Shown here piece after piece: positions 31,860 through 39,483 of a DNA stretch of 42,920 nucleotides (its first letter is position 1; each line of letters opens with the position of its first letter). The notes under the pieces are model-generated. The model was not told where the DNA came from, made no database searches, and saw only the letters and a list, made by a program, of their open reading frames with translations. The DNA is taken from contig DAIOCN010000023.1 in NCBI GenBank assembly GCA_036747295.1, positions 1-42,920 on the forward strand, in the 5' to 3' direction. The translations under genes and the position numbers were made by a program. The stretch comes from UBA4736 sp002404015. GTDB lineage: Bacteria > Chloroflexota > Dormibacteria > Dormibacterales > Dormibacteraceae.

Positions 31860-32305
31860 ACCTTCGTCGGCCCGCTCGGCGACGGCGAGCGGCAGGCTTA
31901 CGTGCGTGAGTCGCGGACGGTGGGCGAGCTCCTCGGGATCCCCCCCTCGCCTTCGCCGCGGACCTGGCGGCGTTCGATGCCTACCTGGAGCGCGTGACGC
32001 GCAACGAGCTGTCGGTGGACGAGCGGGCGCGCTCTCTCGCGCAAGCCGTGTTCAAGCCGCCGCTGCGCCTGCCGTCTGACGCCGGCTTTCCACTCCGCGC
32101 CATCACCGCCGGGCTGCTGCCGGTCCGCCTGCGGGAGGCCTATAGGCTGCCCTGGGGCCGGCCCCAGCGGGCCGCCTTCGCCCTGGCCCGAGGAGGGCTG
32201 CGACGGGTCGGCCCGCTGGTTCCCCGGCAACTCCGGGACGTGCCGCAGGCCAGAATTGCCGAAAGGCGGATCCGTTCTTCAAAGGAGATTGGGCATGGCG
32301 GTTGA
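31860..32305 (+). pseudogene. C-terminal fragment of a DUF2236 (MpaB-type oxygenase) protein, frameshifted
   Basis: From 31860 one frame reads T-F-V-G-P-L-G-D-G-E-R-Q-A-Y-V-R-E. After the C7 run at 31940-31946 a different frame continues L-A-F-A-A-D-L-A-A-F-D-A-Y-L-E-R-V, then L-R-A-I-T-A-G-L-L-P-V-R-L-R-E-A-Y-R-L-P-W-G. This is the C-terminal half of DUF2236/MpaB-family proteins (heme oxygenases related to latex-clearing enzymes). One extra C in the run would rejoin the frames. The N-terminal half, which holds most of the heme-site region, is absent. The fragment's stop lies 11 nt inside osmC. Confidence 0.7.
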
Positions 32306-32720
32306 GTCGAAGGCAGAGGCGACGTGGCAGGGCGATCTCATGAGCGGTTCGGGGAGCGTCAAGCCCGCCTCGGGGTCATTCCCGGAGCTGGCCCTGACAT
32401 GGAAGCAGCGGGCCGAGGTGCGCGAGGGCGGCACGAGCCCCGAGGAACTGATCGCGGCCGCCGAGGCGGGCTGCTTCTCGATGGCCCTCTCCCACGGCCT
32501 GGCCCAGGCCGGCCACAAGGCCGAGCGGCTCACCACCTCGGTCTCGGTCGGATTCCAGGCCGGCGAGGGTATCACCGGAATCCAGGTCAGGGTCCGCGGC
32601 AGGGTTCCCGGGCTCGACGACGCCGGCTTCAAGAAGGCGGCCGAGGACGCCGGTCACAACTGCCCGGTGTCCAAGGCCCTGGGGGGCACCACCATCACCG
32701 TCGACGCCGCCCTGGAGTGA
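32295..32720 (+). CDS. osmC: OsmC-type peroxidase
   Basis: A 141-residue OsmC/Ohr-family thiol peroxidase that reduces organic hydroperoxides. The two reactive Cys are in E-A-G-C-F-S-M-A-L (Cys60) and H-N-C-P-V-S-K-A-L (Cys123); the latter motif and G-G-T-S-P-E-E-L are typical of OsmC rather than OhrA. ATG 32295 has a good AAAGGAG 8 nt upstream, inside the DUF2236 remnant. A strong terminator follows the stop. Confidence 0.92.
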   Translation: MAVESKAEATWQGDLMSGSGSVKPASGSFPELALTWKQRAEVREGGTSPEELIAAAEAGCFSMALSHGLAQAGHKAERLTTSVSVGFQAGEGITGIQVRVRGRVPGLDDAGFKKAAEDAGHNCPVSKALGGTTITVDAALE

Positions 32721-32763
32721 AGGAGCTGGGGGGGTCGGCGGGGAAGGGCTCCGCCCGGCGCCC

Positions 32764-32782
32764 GAGGGGGGAGGCCCCCCTC
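32764..32782. terminator. Bidirectional terminator hairpin
   Basis: GAGGGGGG-AGG-CCCCCCTC, a perfect 8-bp stem with a 3-nt loop, followed by CTTTC. It sits between the convergent osmC and methyltransferase genes. A second hairpin, GAAGGC-CCCCA-GCCTTC (32797-32813), overlaps the methyltransferase stop. Confidence 0.7.
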
Positions 32783-32811
32783 CTTTCAACCTGGGTGAAG
32801 GCCCCCAGCCT

Positions 32812-33636
32812 TCAAGCAGGACGCCGGTCTCCGATGTAGAGCAGGTGGCCGGAGATGCCCTGGATGGAGGGGTCGGCCGCCGCCTCGTAGGCGATGTCCA
32901 TCAGCGCCTCCCAGGCCGCCTCGTCGCGTTCGCGCAGCTCGGCCGCCTGCTCCTGGACCAGGTAGAGGATGCCCTGTGACGCCAGCAGCCGGCGGCTGGC
33001 GAAGCCGCCCGACTCGAAGAACTTCGCCACCTCGTCCGGCCGGAAGAGGTAGGCGTCGGTGAAGCGCCCCTTCTCCTGGTTCCGGTAGACGCCCTCATCG
33101 AGCAGTCGGCGCACGTCGGCCAGCCGGCCGCTGCCGCCTTCGAACAGGACGCCCAGCATCCAGCCGTAGCGGCCCATGACGGTCGCGAAGAGCCGGCCAT
33201 CAGGCTTCAGCACCCGGTGCGCCCCGGCCAGTGCGCGGCGGCGGTCGGCCGCCTCCACGAGGTGGTAGAAGGGACCCAGGGCCAGCACCGCGTCGAACTC
33301 CCCGTCGGCGAATCGCGAGAGATCGCGGGCGTCCAGCTCCAGGATCTCCTCGACGGCGACCCCGGCGGCAGCGACCTCGCGGCGGGCGATGTCGAGCTGG
33401 GCCGGCGAGAGGTCGCCCAGCACAACCTGGTGCCCGCGCTCCGCCAGCCAGATCGTCCATCGGCCCGGGCCACCGCCCAGGTCGAGGACCCGAGAGCCCG
33501 GCGCCAGCCACTCCGTGAACGCGCGCCGGTGGACCTCCCACTCCACCCCGCCGTCGAACGGCGCCGCCAGGCGGTGCCACTCCGACTCGCCGCGGAGCCC
33601 GTAGTATTCGCGGACGCGGTCGACGCTGTCGGGCAC
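32812..33636 (-). CDS. Class I SAM-dependent methyltransferase
   Basis: A 274-residue methyltransferase. Motif I is V-L-D-L-G-G-G-P-G-R-W-T, the acidic loop after beta-2 is G-D-L-S, and F-D-A-V-L-A-L-G-P-F-Y-H-L and G-G-R-L-F-A (as D-G-R-L-F-A) follow. It methylates an unknown small molecule or biosynthetic intermediate. GTG 33636 lies 5 nt after the stop of the upstream LLM oxidoreductase gene, so the two are an operon. Confidence 0.85.
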   Translation of the reverse strand: MPDSVDRVREYYGLRGESEWHRLAAPFDGGVEWEVHRRAFTEWLAPGSRVLDLGGGPGRWTIWLAERGHQVVLGDLSPAQLDIARREVAAAGVAVEEILELDARDLSRFADGEFDAVLALGPFYHLVEAADRRRALAGAHRVLKPDGRLFATVMGRYGWMLGVLFEGGSGRLADVRRLLDEGVYRNQEKGRFTDAYLFRPDEVAKFFESGGFASRRLLASQGILYLVQEQAAELRERDEAAWEALMDIAYEAAADPSIQGISGHLLYIGDRRPA

Positions 33637-33641
33637 CGTCT

Positions 33642-34499
33642 TCAGAGGACGGCTTCGGCCAGCCGGTCCAGCTGCTCCGGGCCGGGTGCCTCGGCGAAGA
33701 AGATCAGCTCGTCGCAGCCGACCGCCTCGAACTCAAGCACGCGCTCTTTGGCGGCTGCCGCGTCCTTCACGGCAGCCGCCCACAGGCGCTCGCCATAGCC
33801 GCCGTAGTAGTCCGCCAGGTTGCGGGCGGCGCGCTCGTGGGTCTCCTCGCCGATCGCGAAGTACGCGAGCGCGCGGAACTCGGGCCGGCCGGCCCGGCCG
33901 GCCTCCCGCCAGGCCCTCTCGACGCGCTCCTTCATCTCGCCCAGTGGCCTGGCCCCGCCGCCGCCCTGCGTGTAGCCGATGCCGTACCGGACGGTCCGGG
34001 CGACCGTCTGCTCCGCGCGTCCGCCGAACATCATCGGCACCGCCTCCCCGTTCACCGGCCGCGGGCTGATCGGGCGCTGGCTGCCTTCGACCGGCTCGCC
34101 CCGCCAGGCCCGGTGCATCAGTTCCAGCGCGGCATCCCAACGCCTGCCCCGGGTCTTGAAGTCCGCGCCGGTGACGCTGAAGTCGTCCTCCCGGATACCA
34201 ACGCCGGCCCCCAGCACGAAGCGGCCGCCTGACACCTGGTCGAGTGTCGCCGCCTGCTTGGCGAGGAGCGCCGGTTCCCGGGTCGGCCCCAGGAGCACGT
34301 CCGTGAACAGGCCGATCCGCTCGGTGGCTCCGGCTACCGCCGCCAGCGTCACCAGCTCTTCATGGCTCGGATACGCCACCCGCCCGATGGTGGCCACTGA
34401 CGAGAATCCGAGCCGTTCGGCCTGGCGCGCCAGGTCGACGATGAACTGGCCACCCGGGATGTCGGGGATGGCGTTGGGCAGACCGAAACCGATCTTCAT
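33642..34499 (-). CDS. LLM-class flavin/F420-dependent oxidoreductase
   Basis: A 285-residue luciferase-like monooxygenase-fold protein: M-K-I-G-F-G-L-P-N at the start, E-R-I-G-L-F-T-D-V-L-L-G, Q-A-A-T-L-D-Q-V-S-G-G-R-F-V-L-G-A-G-V-G, and a long C-terminal part. The family uses FMNH2 or, in many high-GC bacteria, F420. F420 use is plausible given the F420-reductase-like gene nearby but is not proven. The ATG (34499) has GGAGG almost touching it and TTGGAT 7 nt upstream, so the message may be leaderless. Confidence 0.85.
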   Translation of the reverse strand: MKIGFGLPNAIPDIPGGQFIVDLARQAERLGFSSVATIGRVAYPSHEELVTLAAVAGATERIGLFTDVLLGPTREPALLAKQAATLDQVSGGRFVLGAGVGIREDDFSVTGADFKTRGRRWDAALELMHRAWRGEPVEGSQRPISPRPVNGEAVPMMFGGRAEQTVARTVRYGIGYTQGGGGARPLGEMKERVERAWREAGRAGRPEFRALAYFAIGEETHERAARNLADYYGGYGERLWAAAVKDAAAAKERVLEFEAVGCDELIFFAEAPGPEQLDRLAEAVL

Positions 34500-34574
34500 G
34501 CCTCCTATCCAACCACCTGGCGGGAAGCAAGTGGGCCGCGCGCCGGTTCTTACTGGCGCAATGAAATTGGAGGT

Positions 34575-34730
34575 ATGTCGAAGGTGAAGCTAAGAGCCCT
34601 CAAGAACCTGGTCTCTCCGGAACCGCCCCCGCCGGTCCACGGCGAGCTGGAGCACGTGCACTGGGACCGAGAATCGCGCACCTGGCAGCCCCACGATGAG
34701 CCGGTCGCCGAGGAGTCGAGCGCGGCCTGA
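34575..34730 (+). CDS. Small acidic protein of unknown function, 51 aa
   Basis: ATG 34575 to TGA 34730: M-S-K-V-K-L-R-A-L-K-N-L-V-S-P-E, a P-E-P-P-P-P segment, then H-V-H-W-D-R-E-S-R-T-W-Q-P and an acidic end. Composition is protein-like and codon use resembles its neighbours. GGAGGT is immediately before the ATG, too close for ideal spacing; GTG 34584 would fix that. It fills the gap between the divergent LLM gene and the convergent F420-reductase-like gene, and its stop abuts that gene's stop. No family recognised. Confidence 0.5.
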   Translation: MSKVKLRALKNLVSPEPPPPVHGELEHVHWDRESRTWQPHDEPVAEESSAA

Positions 34731-35348
34731 TCAGGCCGGCTTGAGCGCTTCCCGGGCCTCCGGCTCCGTCATCGGCTTGTTGTAGACCGGCGAGCCGGGC
34801 TCCTGGCGACGGCCGCCCTCGGCCAGGGAGCCGGTGTCGACCGCGACAAAGCCGATCTCCCGGATCAGCTCGGCGACGGCCGCCTTGGCCTCCTCGTCGT
34901 CACCGGCCACGAAGAGGACGAGGCGCCGGTCGGGGTCCTCCGTGCTCTCGGTGCCCAGGGTGTGAGAGTTCATCGTGTTGAAGGCCTTCACGACGCGGGC
35001 GCCCGGCAGGGCCTCGGCGACCAGCTCGCTCGACGTGCGGCCGCCCAGGTCGACTTCGCCATCCCGAGCCGCGTAGTGGTTCATGGCGTCGATCACGATG
35101 CGGCTGCCAAGCTCGGCCTTGGGGAGGTCCCCGTAGCGGCCGAAGGGGATCGCGACCAGCACCATCTCGCCAAACTCGGCCGCCCCCGCCGGGGTCGCCG
35201 CCCGGGCGCCAGGACCCAGCTCGCCGATCAGGCCGTTCAGCGATTCCGGGCCGCGCGAGTTGCTGATGGCGACCGGGTGGCCGGCCCCGACGAAGAGCTT
35301 GGCCGCGGTGGCTCCAATGCGGCCGCTGCCGATGATCCCGATGTTCAT
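34731..35348 (-). CDS. NADPH-dependent F420 reductase-like protein
   Basis: A 205-residue Rossmann protein. N-I-G-I-I-G-S-G-R-I-G is the dinucleotide loop, I-S-N-S-R-G-P-E-S-L the NADP-phosphate-binding segment, and V-V-K-A-F-N-T-M a conserved core. This matches the F420-dependent NADP reductase (Fno) family, which moves hydride between F420H2 and NADP+. Some family members use other electron partners. ATG 35348 has TACGCT 6 nt upstream, so the mRNA is probably leaderless. Confidence 0.82.
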   Translation of the reverse strand: MNIGIIGSGRIGATAAKLFVGAGHPVAISNSRGPESLNGLIGELGPGARAATPAGAAEFGEMVLVAIPFGRYGDLPKAELGSRIVIDAMNHYAARDGEVDLGGRTSSELVAEALPGARVVKAFNTMNSHTLGTESTEDPDRRLVLFVAGDDEEAKAAVAELIREIGFVAVDTGSLAEGGRRQEPGSPVYNKPMTEPEAREALKPA

Positions 35349-35354
35349 GACGTC

Positions 35355-35360
35355 AGCGTA
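35355..35360 (-). promoter_or_regulatory. -10 box for leaderless F420-reductase-like gene
   Basis: TACGCT on the minus strand, 6 nt before ATG 35348, with no Shine-Dalgarno in the gap. Confidence 0.5.
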
Positions 35361-35434
35361 GCGGGGCGGACCCGCAGCGCGTTCGGACCAAAGGGGGATT
35401 GTCTAGCCCCGAGGATGCCCCGCGGCGGCGGCTT

Positions 35435-36361
35435 TCAGGGCCCCGATTCGGCCTGAGCCGGCGTCCGGCTGGGCCACTGCAGGGCGGCCACCGAGCCCAG
35501 CACGAGCAATCCCCCCAACGCCTGGAGCGCTGAGAACCGATCGCCCAGGAGGACGACCGCCAGGGCCACGGTGACAAGTGGCTCCCAGGTGCTCAGCAGG
35601 GCCGCCCGGCCGGCGCCCACGCTAGGCAGGCCGGCCAGGAATGTGGTCAGGGCGAGCATCGTGGGGATGGCGGCGATCGCGAACAGGAGCAGCCAAGCGG
35701 TCGCGCCGGCCGGCGGGCGCAGCTGACCGCGAACCGCCGTCCCGGCCAGGAATGTCACGGCCGCGCTGCAGGTGACGATGGCTCCGGCCAGCAGGGGCGG
35801 GGTGCCGCGCATGGCGTAGTCGCCGACCAGGATATAGGCGGTGTAGAGCAGAGGTGCGGCGGCCGCGAAGAAGAGGCCGCTGCCGGCTGCGAGCCGGACT
35901 CCCCCTACCAGCAGCGCCACGCCGCCAAAGCTCGCCAGCAGGGCCACGGCGTGCGCGCCCGTGACACGCCGCCGGAACACGACCCAGGCGGCCAGGGCCA
36001 CCAGCGCCGGATACGTGTAGAGGACCAGCTCCACCAGGCTGGCGGGTAGCGATGTCAGCGCGTAGATGAACGTGAAGGCCTGCGCGCTGTAGCCGGTGAG
36101 GCCCATCGCGACCAGAGCGACGAGCCGCCTGCGGGAGGTGCCCCGGACGCTCTGCCTGGTGGCGGCGGCGATCACCGCCATGCCGGCGCCGGCCAGCAGG
36201 AAGCGGAAGGCCAGGACCTGGTCCACGGTGAGGCCGGCCGCGTAGGCGAGCTTGACCAGGATGGCCAGGGTCGCGAAGGCCGTGGCCGAGACCAGGACGA
36301 GCAGCGTGCCCGTGAGCTCAGCGCGCTGACCAGGGAGGGCCGCGCGCCGACCCCGGTCGAT
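35435..36361 (-). CDS. EamA/DMT-family transporter
   Basis: About ten transmembrane helices in two repeated EamA halves, starting T-G-T-L-L-V-L-V-S-A-T-A-F-A-T-L-A-I-L-V-K. Such proteins export or import small metabolites across the inner membrane. The start is unresolved: between the degV stop (36363) and the first helix there is no ATG, GTG or TTG in any frame. The coordinate given is ATC 36361, one base after the degV TAG. CTG 36304 or a start inside degV are alternatives. The gene follows degV on the same strand. Confidence 0.78.
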   Translation of the reverse strand: MDRGRRAALPGQRAELTGTLLVLVSATAFATLAILVKLAYAAGLTVDQVLAFRFLLAGAGMAVIAAATRQSVRGTSRRRLVALVAMGLTGYSAQAFTFIYALTSLPASLVELVLYTYPALVALAAWVVFRRRVTGAHAVALLASFGGVALLVGGVRLAAGSGLFFAAAAPLLYTAYILVGDYAMRGTPPLLAGAIVTCSAAVTFLAGTAVRGQLRPPAGATAWLLLFAIAAIPTMLALTTFLAGLPSVGAGRAALLSTWEPLVTVALAVVLLGDRFSALQALGGLLVLGSVAALQWPSRTPAQAESGP

Positions 36362-36362
36362 C

Positions 36363-37199
36363 CTAGCCCCCGGCCTTGATGTACACCAGGCCGAGCGCCT
36401 TGGGCCCGGTATGGGTGGCGAGCACGGTGCCGATCTGTCCGACCTCGATCTCCACCCCTTTGAGGGCCGGGTCGGCGGCCAGCTGTCCGCGCAGCCGCTC
36501 CGCCTCGTCGGGAGCCTTGGCATGCACCACCGCCAGGTGCTCGACGGGGAGGTCCTGCGTCAGGAGCTCCACCATCCGGGGGATCGCCTTGCCCCGCGTC
36601 CGCACCCGGTCCAGGGACTTGATCTCGCCGTTGGCCACACCCAGGATCGGCTTCAGGTCGAGCATCGAGCCGATCACCGCGGTGGCCCGCTTGATCCTGC
36701 CCCCCATCTCCAGGTAGCGCAGCGTGTCCAGCAGGGCCAGGATCCGCTGTCTGGGGATGCGTTCCTCCACCCGGGCCAGCGCCTCCTCGAGCGTCGCCGA
36801 CTGGGCCGCTGTCCGGCAGAGGAATGCGAGCGGCATCGTGACGCAGCGGCTGTCCACGACGTGCACCGGGAAGCCGGCCACCGCCTGGGCCCCATTCCGA
36901 GCGGCGTCGGCCGTGCCCGAGAGGCTGGAGCCGATGTGGATGGAGATGACCGCCTCGCACTCTTTGCTGAGCCGCTCGTACACCCTGGCGAACTCGCCCG
37001 GCGCGGGCGCCGAGGTGGTCGGAAGCTGAGTGGCCTTGGCCAGGCGCTCGAAGAACTCGGCCTCCGAGAGCTCGACGCGGTCCTTGAACGTCTCGTTGCC
37101 GAAGATGACGTTCAGAGGCACGACCTCGATGCCGAACTCCGACTGCCAGGCTTCGGGCAGGTCGGCGGTGGAGTCGGTGACGACCCGAAAGCTACTCAA
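36363..37199 (-). CDS. DegV family fatty-acid-binding protein (FakB-like)
   Basis: A 278-residue DegV/FakB protein. V-T-D-S-T-A-D-L-P opens the fatty-acid pocket, P-L-N-V-I-F-G-N-E follows, and I-S-I-H-I-G-S-S-L-S-G-T-A is the phosphate-side loop. FakB presents a fatty acid to FakA for phosphorylation to acyl-phosphate. TTG 37199 overlaps the fakA stop by 8 nt (TTGAGTAG), so binding protein and kinase are translated as a coupled pair. Confidence 0.92.
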   Translation of the reverse strand: MSSFRVVTDSTADLPEAWQSEFGIEVVPLNVIFGNETFKDRVELSEAEFFERLAKATQLPTTSAPAPGEFARVYERLSKECEAVISIHIGSSLSGTADAARNGAQAVAGFPVHVVDSRCVTMPLAFLCRTAAQSATLEEALARVEERIPRQRILALLDTLRYLEMGGRIKRATAVIGSMLDLKPILGVANGEIKSLDRVRTRGKAIPRMVELLTQDLPVEHLAVVHAKAPDEAERLRGQLAADPALKGVEIEVGQIGTVLATHTGPKALGLVYIKAGG

Positions 37200-38850
37200 C
37201 CGAAAGGATGAAGGGGTAGTGTTCCTGGCCGCCGGGCTGGACCTCGACCTCGAGGGCCGGGAAGCTGCCCTTGATGGCCTCGCTCAGGGTGTCCGTGTCC
37301 TGGTCGCTGGCCCCCTCGCCGCGGTAGATCGTGACCAGCTCGTACTTGTCCGGCTTCAGGTCCTCCAATGACTCCTTGACGACCTGGCCATAGTCGCGGC
37401 CGGCGTGCTTCAGGTGGTCGTTGATGAGCGCGATCACGTCGCCCTTCTTGACCCTCATACCGTTGGAGCGGGTGTCGCGCACCGCGTGCGTCACCTCGAT
37501 CGTCTGGACGTGGGCCACGGCCTCCTCCATCGCCTTGAGGTTGTCCTTGAGCGGACGTTCGGGGTTGAAGGCCACCATCGCGGCGACGCCCTGCGGGATG
37601 GAGTGCGTGTGCACGATGCGGACGTTCTTGTCGCTCAGCCCCACCACTTGCTCGGCGGCCGGCACCACGTTCTTGTTGTTGGGCAGCAGCAGAACGTCGT
37701 CATAGGGCACCTGTTTCACGGCTTCGAGCATGTCCTGTGTGCTCGGGTTCATGGTCTGCCCGCCTTCCACGATGGCGTCGACGCCGAGGCCGAGGAAGAT
37801 CTCTACCAGGCCTCTCCCGGCGACCACGGCCACCACGCCGACGCCGTTCGGGCGGCGTTCCTGGTGGGCCTGGGAGACGCCGTTGGCGGACTGCTCGAGG
37901 ATCCGCTTGTGCTGCGTGGACATGTCGCCGACGTTCAGCTTCACGAGGCTGCCGTGGCCGGAGGCCAGCCCGATGACCCGGGACGGGTCGTCGGTGTGCA
38001 CGTGGACCTTGACCAGCTCCGGTTCGCCCACGACCAGGACCGAGTTGCCCAGGGCCGCGATCTCCTCCCGGATCCGCTCGACGTCCAGGTCCTTGCCCTC
38101 GATCAGGAACTCCGTGCAGTATCCCCAACCCTCCTCGGGCAGCTCCATCGAGACCTGGGCGGCGGCCGGCAGCTTCGCCGACGGCACGATCTTGTCGAGA
38201 TCGACGCCGGCTTCCTCGACCGACTTGAGCATGCCCTCGATCATGATCTGGAGCCCGTAGCCCCCCGCGTCGACCACCCCCGCTTCGCGCAGGATCTGCA
38301 GCTGCGAGGGTGTCTTCTCAACGGCTGCCTTGGCGCCCTGGGCGGCGGCCTTTATCACGCTGGCGGCGGTGGCGTTGGGATCCTGCGCCGCCGCGGTGGC
38401 GGCCCGCCCGGCCTCGCGGGCGACCGTGAGGATGGTGCCTTCGGTCGGCTTGATCACGGCTCGGTAGGCGGCGTTGGCCGCCTCTTCGAAGGCGTTGGCG
38501 AGCTCGGAGGGTTTCAGCTCGGTCTTGTTCTGGACCGCGTTGCCGAAGCCGCGGAAGATCTGCGAGAGGATGACGCCCGAGTTGCCGCGGGCCCCCATCA
38601 GGGCGCCGTGGGCGGTGATCCGGGCGATCTTGCCGACCTCGGTCGCCGGGGAGTCCTTGATGTCCTCGACCGCAGACTGAAGGGTCAGGAGCATGTTCGT
38701 CCCCGTGTCCCCGTCCGGGACCGGGAAGACGTTGAGGCGGTTCACCTCCTCCTGGTGGGCGGCGAGCCAGCTCAGGCTGCCCAGCAGGGCCCGCTTCAAC
38801 ATCTGGCCGTCGACGTTGCGCGCGTCGAGGGGCTGGTTATTTCGGGCTAT
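37192..38850 (-). CDS. fakA: Fatty acid kinase FakA (DAK-domain)
   Basis: About 552 residues. The kinase domain has N-V-F-P-V-P-D-G-D-T-G-T-N-M (ATP/Mg Asp cluster) and M-G-A-R-G-N-S-G-V-I-L-S-Q. The middle and C-terminal parts (V-H-V-H-T-D-D-P; E-G-G-Q-T-M-N-P-S; L-L-P-N-N-K-N-V) match FakA/YloV. It phosphorylates fatty acids held by DegV/FakB, feeding phospholipid synthesis. ATG 38802 would cut off the conserved D-G-Q just before M-L-K-R. In frame upstream the only plausible start is ATA 38850, within the end of the Asp23-like gene. Asp23-like then fakA is the usual order. Confidence 0.9.
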   Translation of the reverse strand: MARNNQPLDARNVDGQMLKRALLGSLSWLAAHQEEVNRLNVFPVPDGDTGTNMLLTLQSAVEDIKDSPATEVGKIARITAHGALMGARGNSGVILSQIFRGFGNAVQNKTELKPSELANAFEEAANAAYRAVIKPTEGTILTVAREAGRAATAAAQDPNATAASVIKAAAQGAKAAVEKTPSQLQILREAGVVDAGGYGLQIMIEGMLKSVEEAGVDLDKIVPSAKLPAAAQVSMELPEEGWGYCTEFLIEGKDLDVERIREEIAALGNSVLVVGEPELVKVHVHTDDPSRVIGLASGHGSLVKLNVGDMSTQHKRILEQSANGVSQAHQERRPNGVGVVAVVAGRGLVEIFLGLGVDAIVEGGQTMNPSTQDMLEAVKQVPYDDVLLLPNNKNVVPAAEQVVGLSDKNVRIVHTHSIPQGVAAMVAFNPERPLKDNLKAMEEAVAHVQTIEVTHAVRDTRSNGMRVKKGDVIALINDHLKHAGRDYGQVVKESLEDLKPDKYELVTIYRGEGASDQDTDTLSEAIKGSFPALEVEVQPGGQEHYPFILSVE

Positions 38851-39238
38851 CTTCGTGCACCCCCTGGACGAAGACGTTGACCTCGGACACGGGCACTTTC
38901 ACCGCCCTCTCGACCTCGAACTTCACCGCCCCCTGGAGGTTGTGCGCGACCTCCGTGATGCGAGTGCCGTACTGCACGATCACGTAGACGTCGATCAGCA
39001 GCCGCCCGTCCAGCTCGCGCACGTCGACGCCGCGGTGCGCGCTCTCCCGGCGCAGCAGCTCGGCCACGCCGTCCCGGAGCCCGCGCGCCGACATTCCCAT
39101 CACGCCGTAGCAGCCGGTCGCGGCGTGGCCGGCGATCGCCGCCACGACCCCCGGGAAAACTTCGATGCGGCCCCACTCGCGCGCGGAGCGCAGACTGCGG
39201 GGAGTGTCGTCGGGTGCTTCGGCGCGCTTCAGGTTCAC
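38837..39238 (-). CDS. Asp23/DUF322 family envelope-stress-type protein
   Basis: A 133-residue Asp23/YloU-like protein, typical core: V-F-P-G-V-V-A-A-I-A-G-H-A-A, G-C-Y-G-V-M-G-M, D-V-Y-V-I-V-Q-Y-G, I-T-E-V-A-H-N-L-Q and V-N-V-F-V-Q-G-V-H. The family acts near the membrane and is regularly encoded before fakA. GTG 39238 has TACCAT 10 nt upstream, so the message is probably leaderless. It is divergent from rpmB, the common bacterial order. Confidence 0.92.
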   Translation of the reverse strand: MNLKRAEAPDDTPRSLRSAREWGRIEVFPGVVAAIAGHAATGCYGVMGMSARGLRDGVAELLRRESAHRGVDVRELDGRLLIDVYVIVQYGTRITEVAHNLQGAVKFEVERAVKVPVSEVNVFVQGVHEDSPK

Positions 39239-39248
39239 GGCAAGGCCT

Positions 39249-39258
39249 ATGGTACAAT
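39249..39258. promoter_or_regulatory. Overlapping divergent -10 boxes, rpmB / Asp23-like
   Basis: In ATGGTACAAT the plus strand holds TACAAT (39253-39258) for rpmB and the minus strand holds TACCAT (39249-39254) for the Asp23-like gene. The two share the central TA pair. The minus message would start near its GTG; the plus message has a leader of about 25-30 nt. Confidence 0.6.
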
Positions 39259-39290
39259 TCGGCTCCGTTCCCCAAACCGAACGCTGAAAC

Positions 39291-39476
39291 ATGGCCAGAA
39301 AATGCGAGATCTGCGGCAAGGGCCCGCAGTACGGACACAACGTCAGCCACTCCAAGGTGCGAACCAACCGCCGCTTCCTGCCCAACCTCCAGACGGGACG
39401 GGTGCAGATCGGCGGCAGGGTCGTGAAAGCCAAGGTGTGCACGCGCTGCCTGCGCACCCACACCGCCGCCTCCTGA
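39291..39476 (+). CDS. rpmB: Ribosomal protein bL28, zinc type
   Basis: A 61-residue large-subunit protein: M-A-R-K-C-E-I-C-G-K-G-P, V-S-H-S-K-V-R-T-N-R-R-F-L-P-N-L-Q, and V-C-T-R-C-L-R-T at the end. The two C-x-x-C pairs form the zinc site of the C+ paralogue. Together with the C-x-x-C L32, the cell appears to use zinc-dependent ribosomal proteins; no zinc-free paralogue is in the window. Confidence 0.96.
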   Translation: MARKCEICGKGPQYGHNVSHSKVRTNRRFLPNLQTGRVQIGGRVVKAKVCTRCLRTHTAAS

Positions 39477-39483
39477 ACCGCCG

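Noticed and set aside
32745..32765. GGGCTCCGCCCGGCG near the osmC terminator looks like the edge of repeats A and B.
   Set aside because: Only about nine bases match and the diagnostic AATCGCGCACCA block is absent; likely GC-rich coincidence.
34668..34682. GAGAATCGCGCACC resembles the conserved block of repeats A and B.
   Set aside because: Only a short match, with no hairpin partner, and it lies inside a coding frame (R-E-S-R-T-W).
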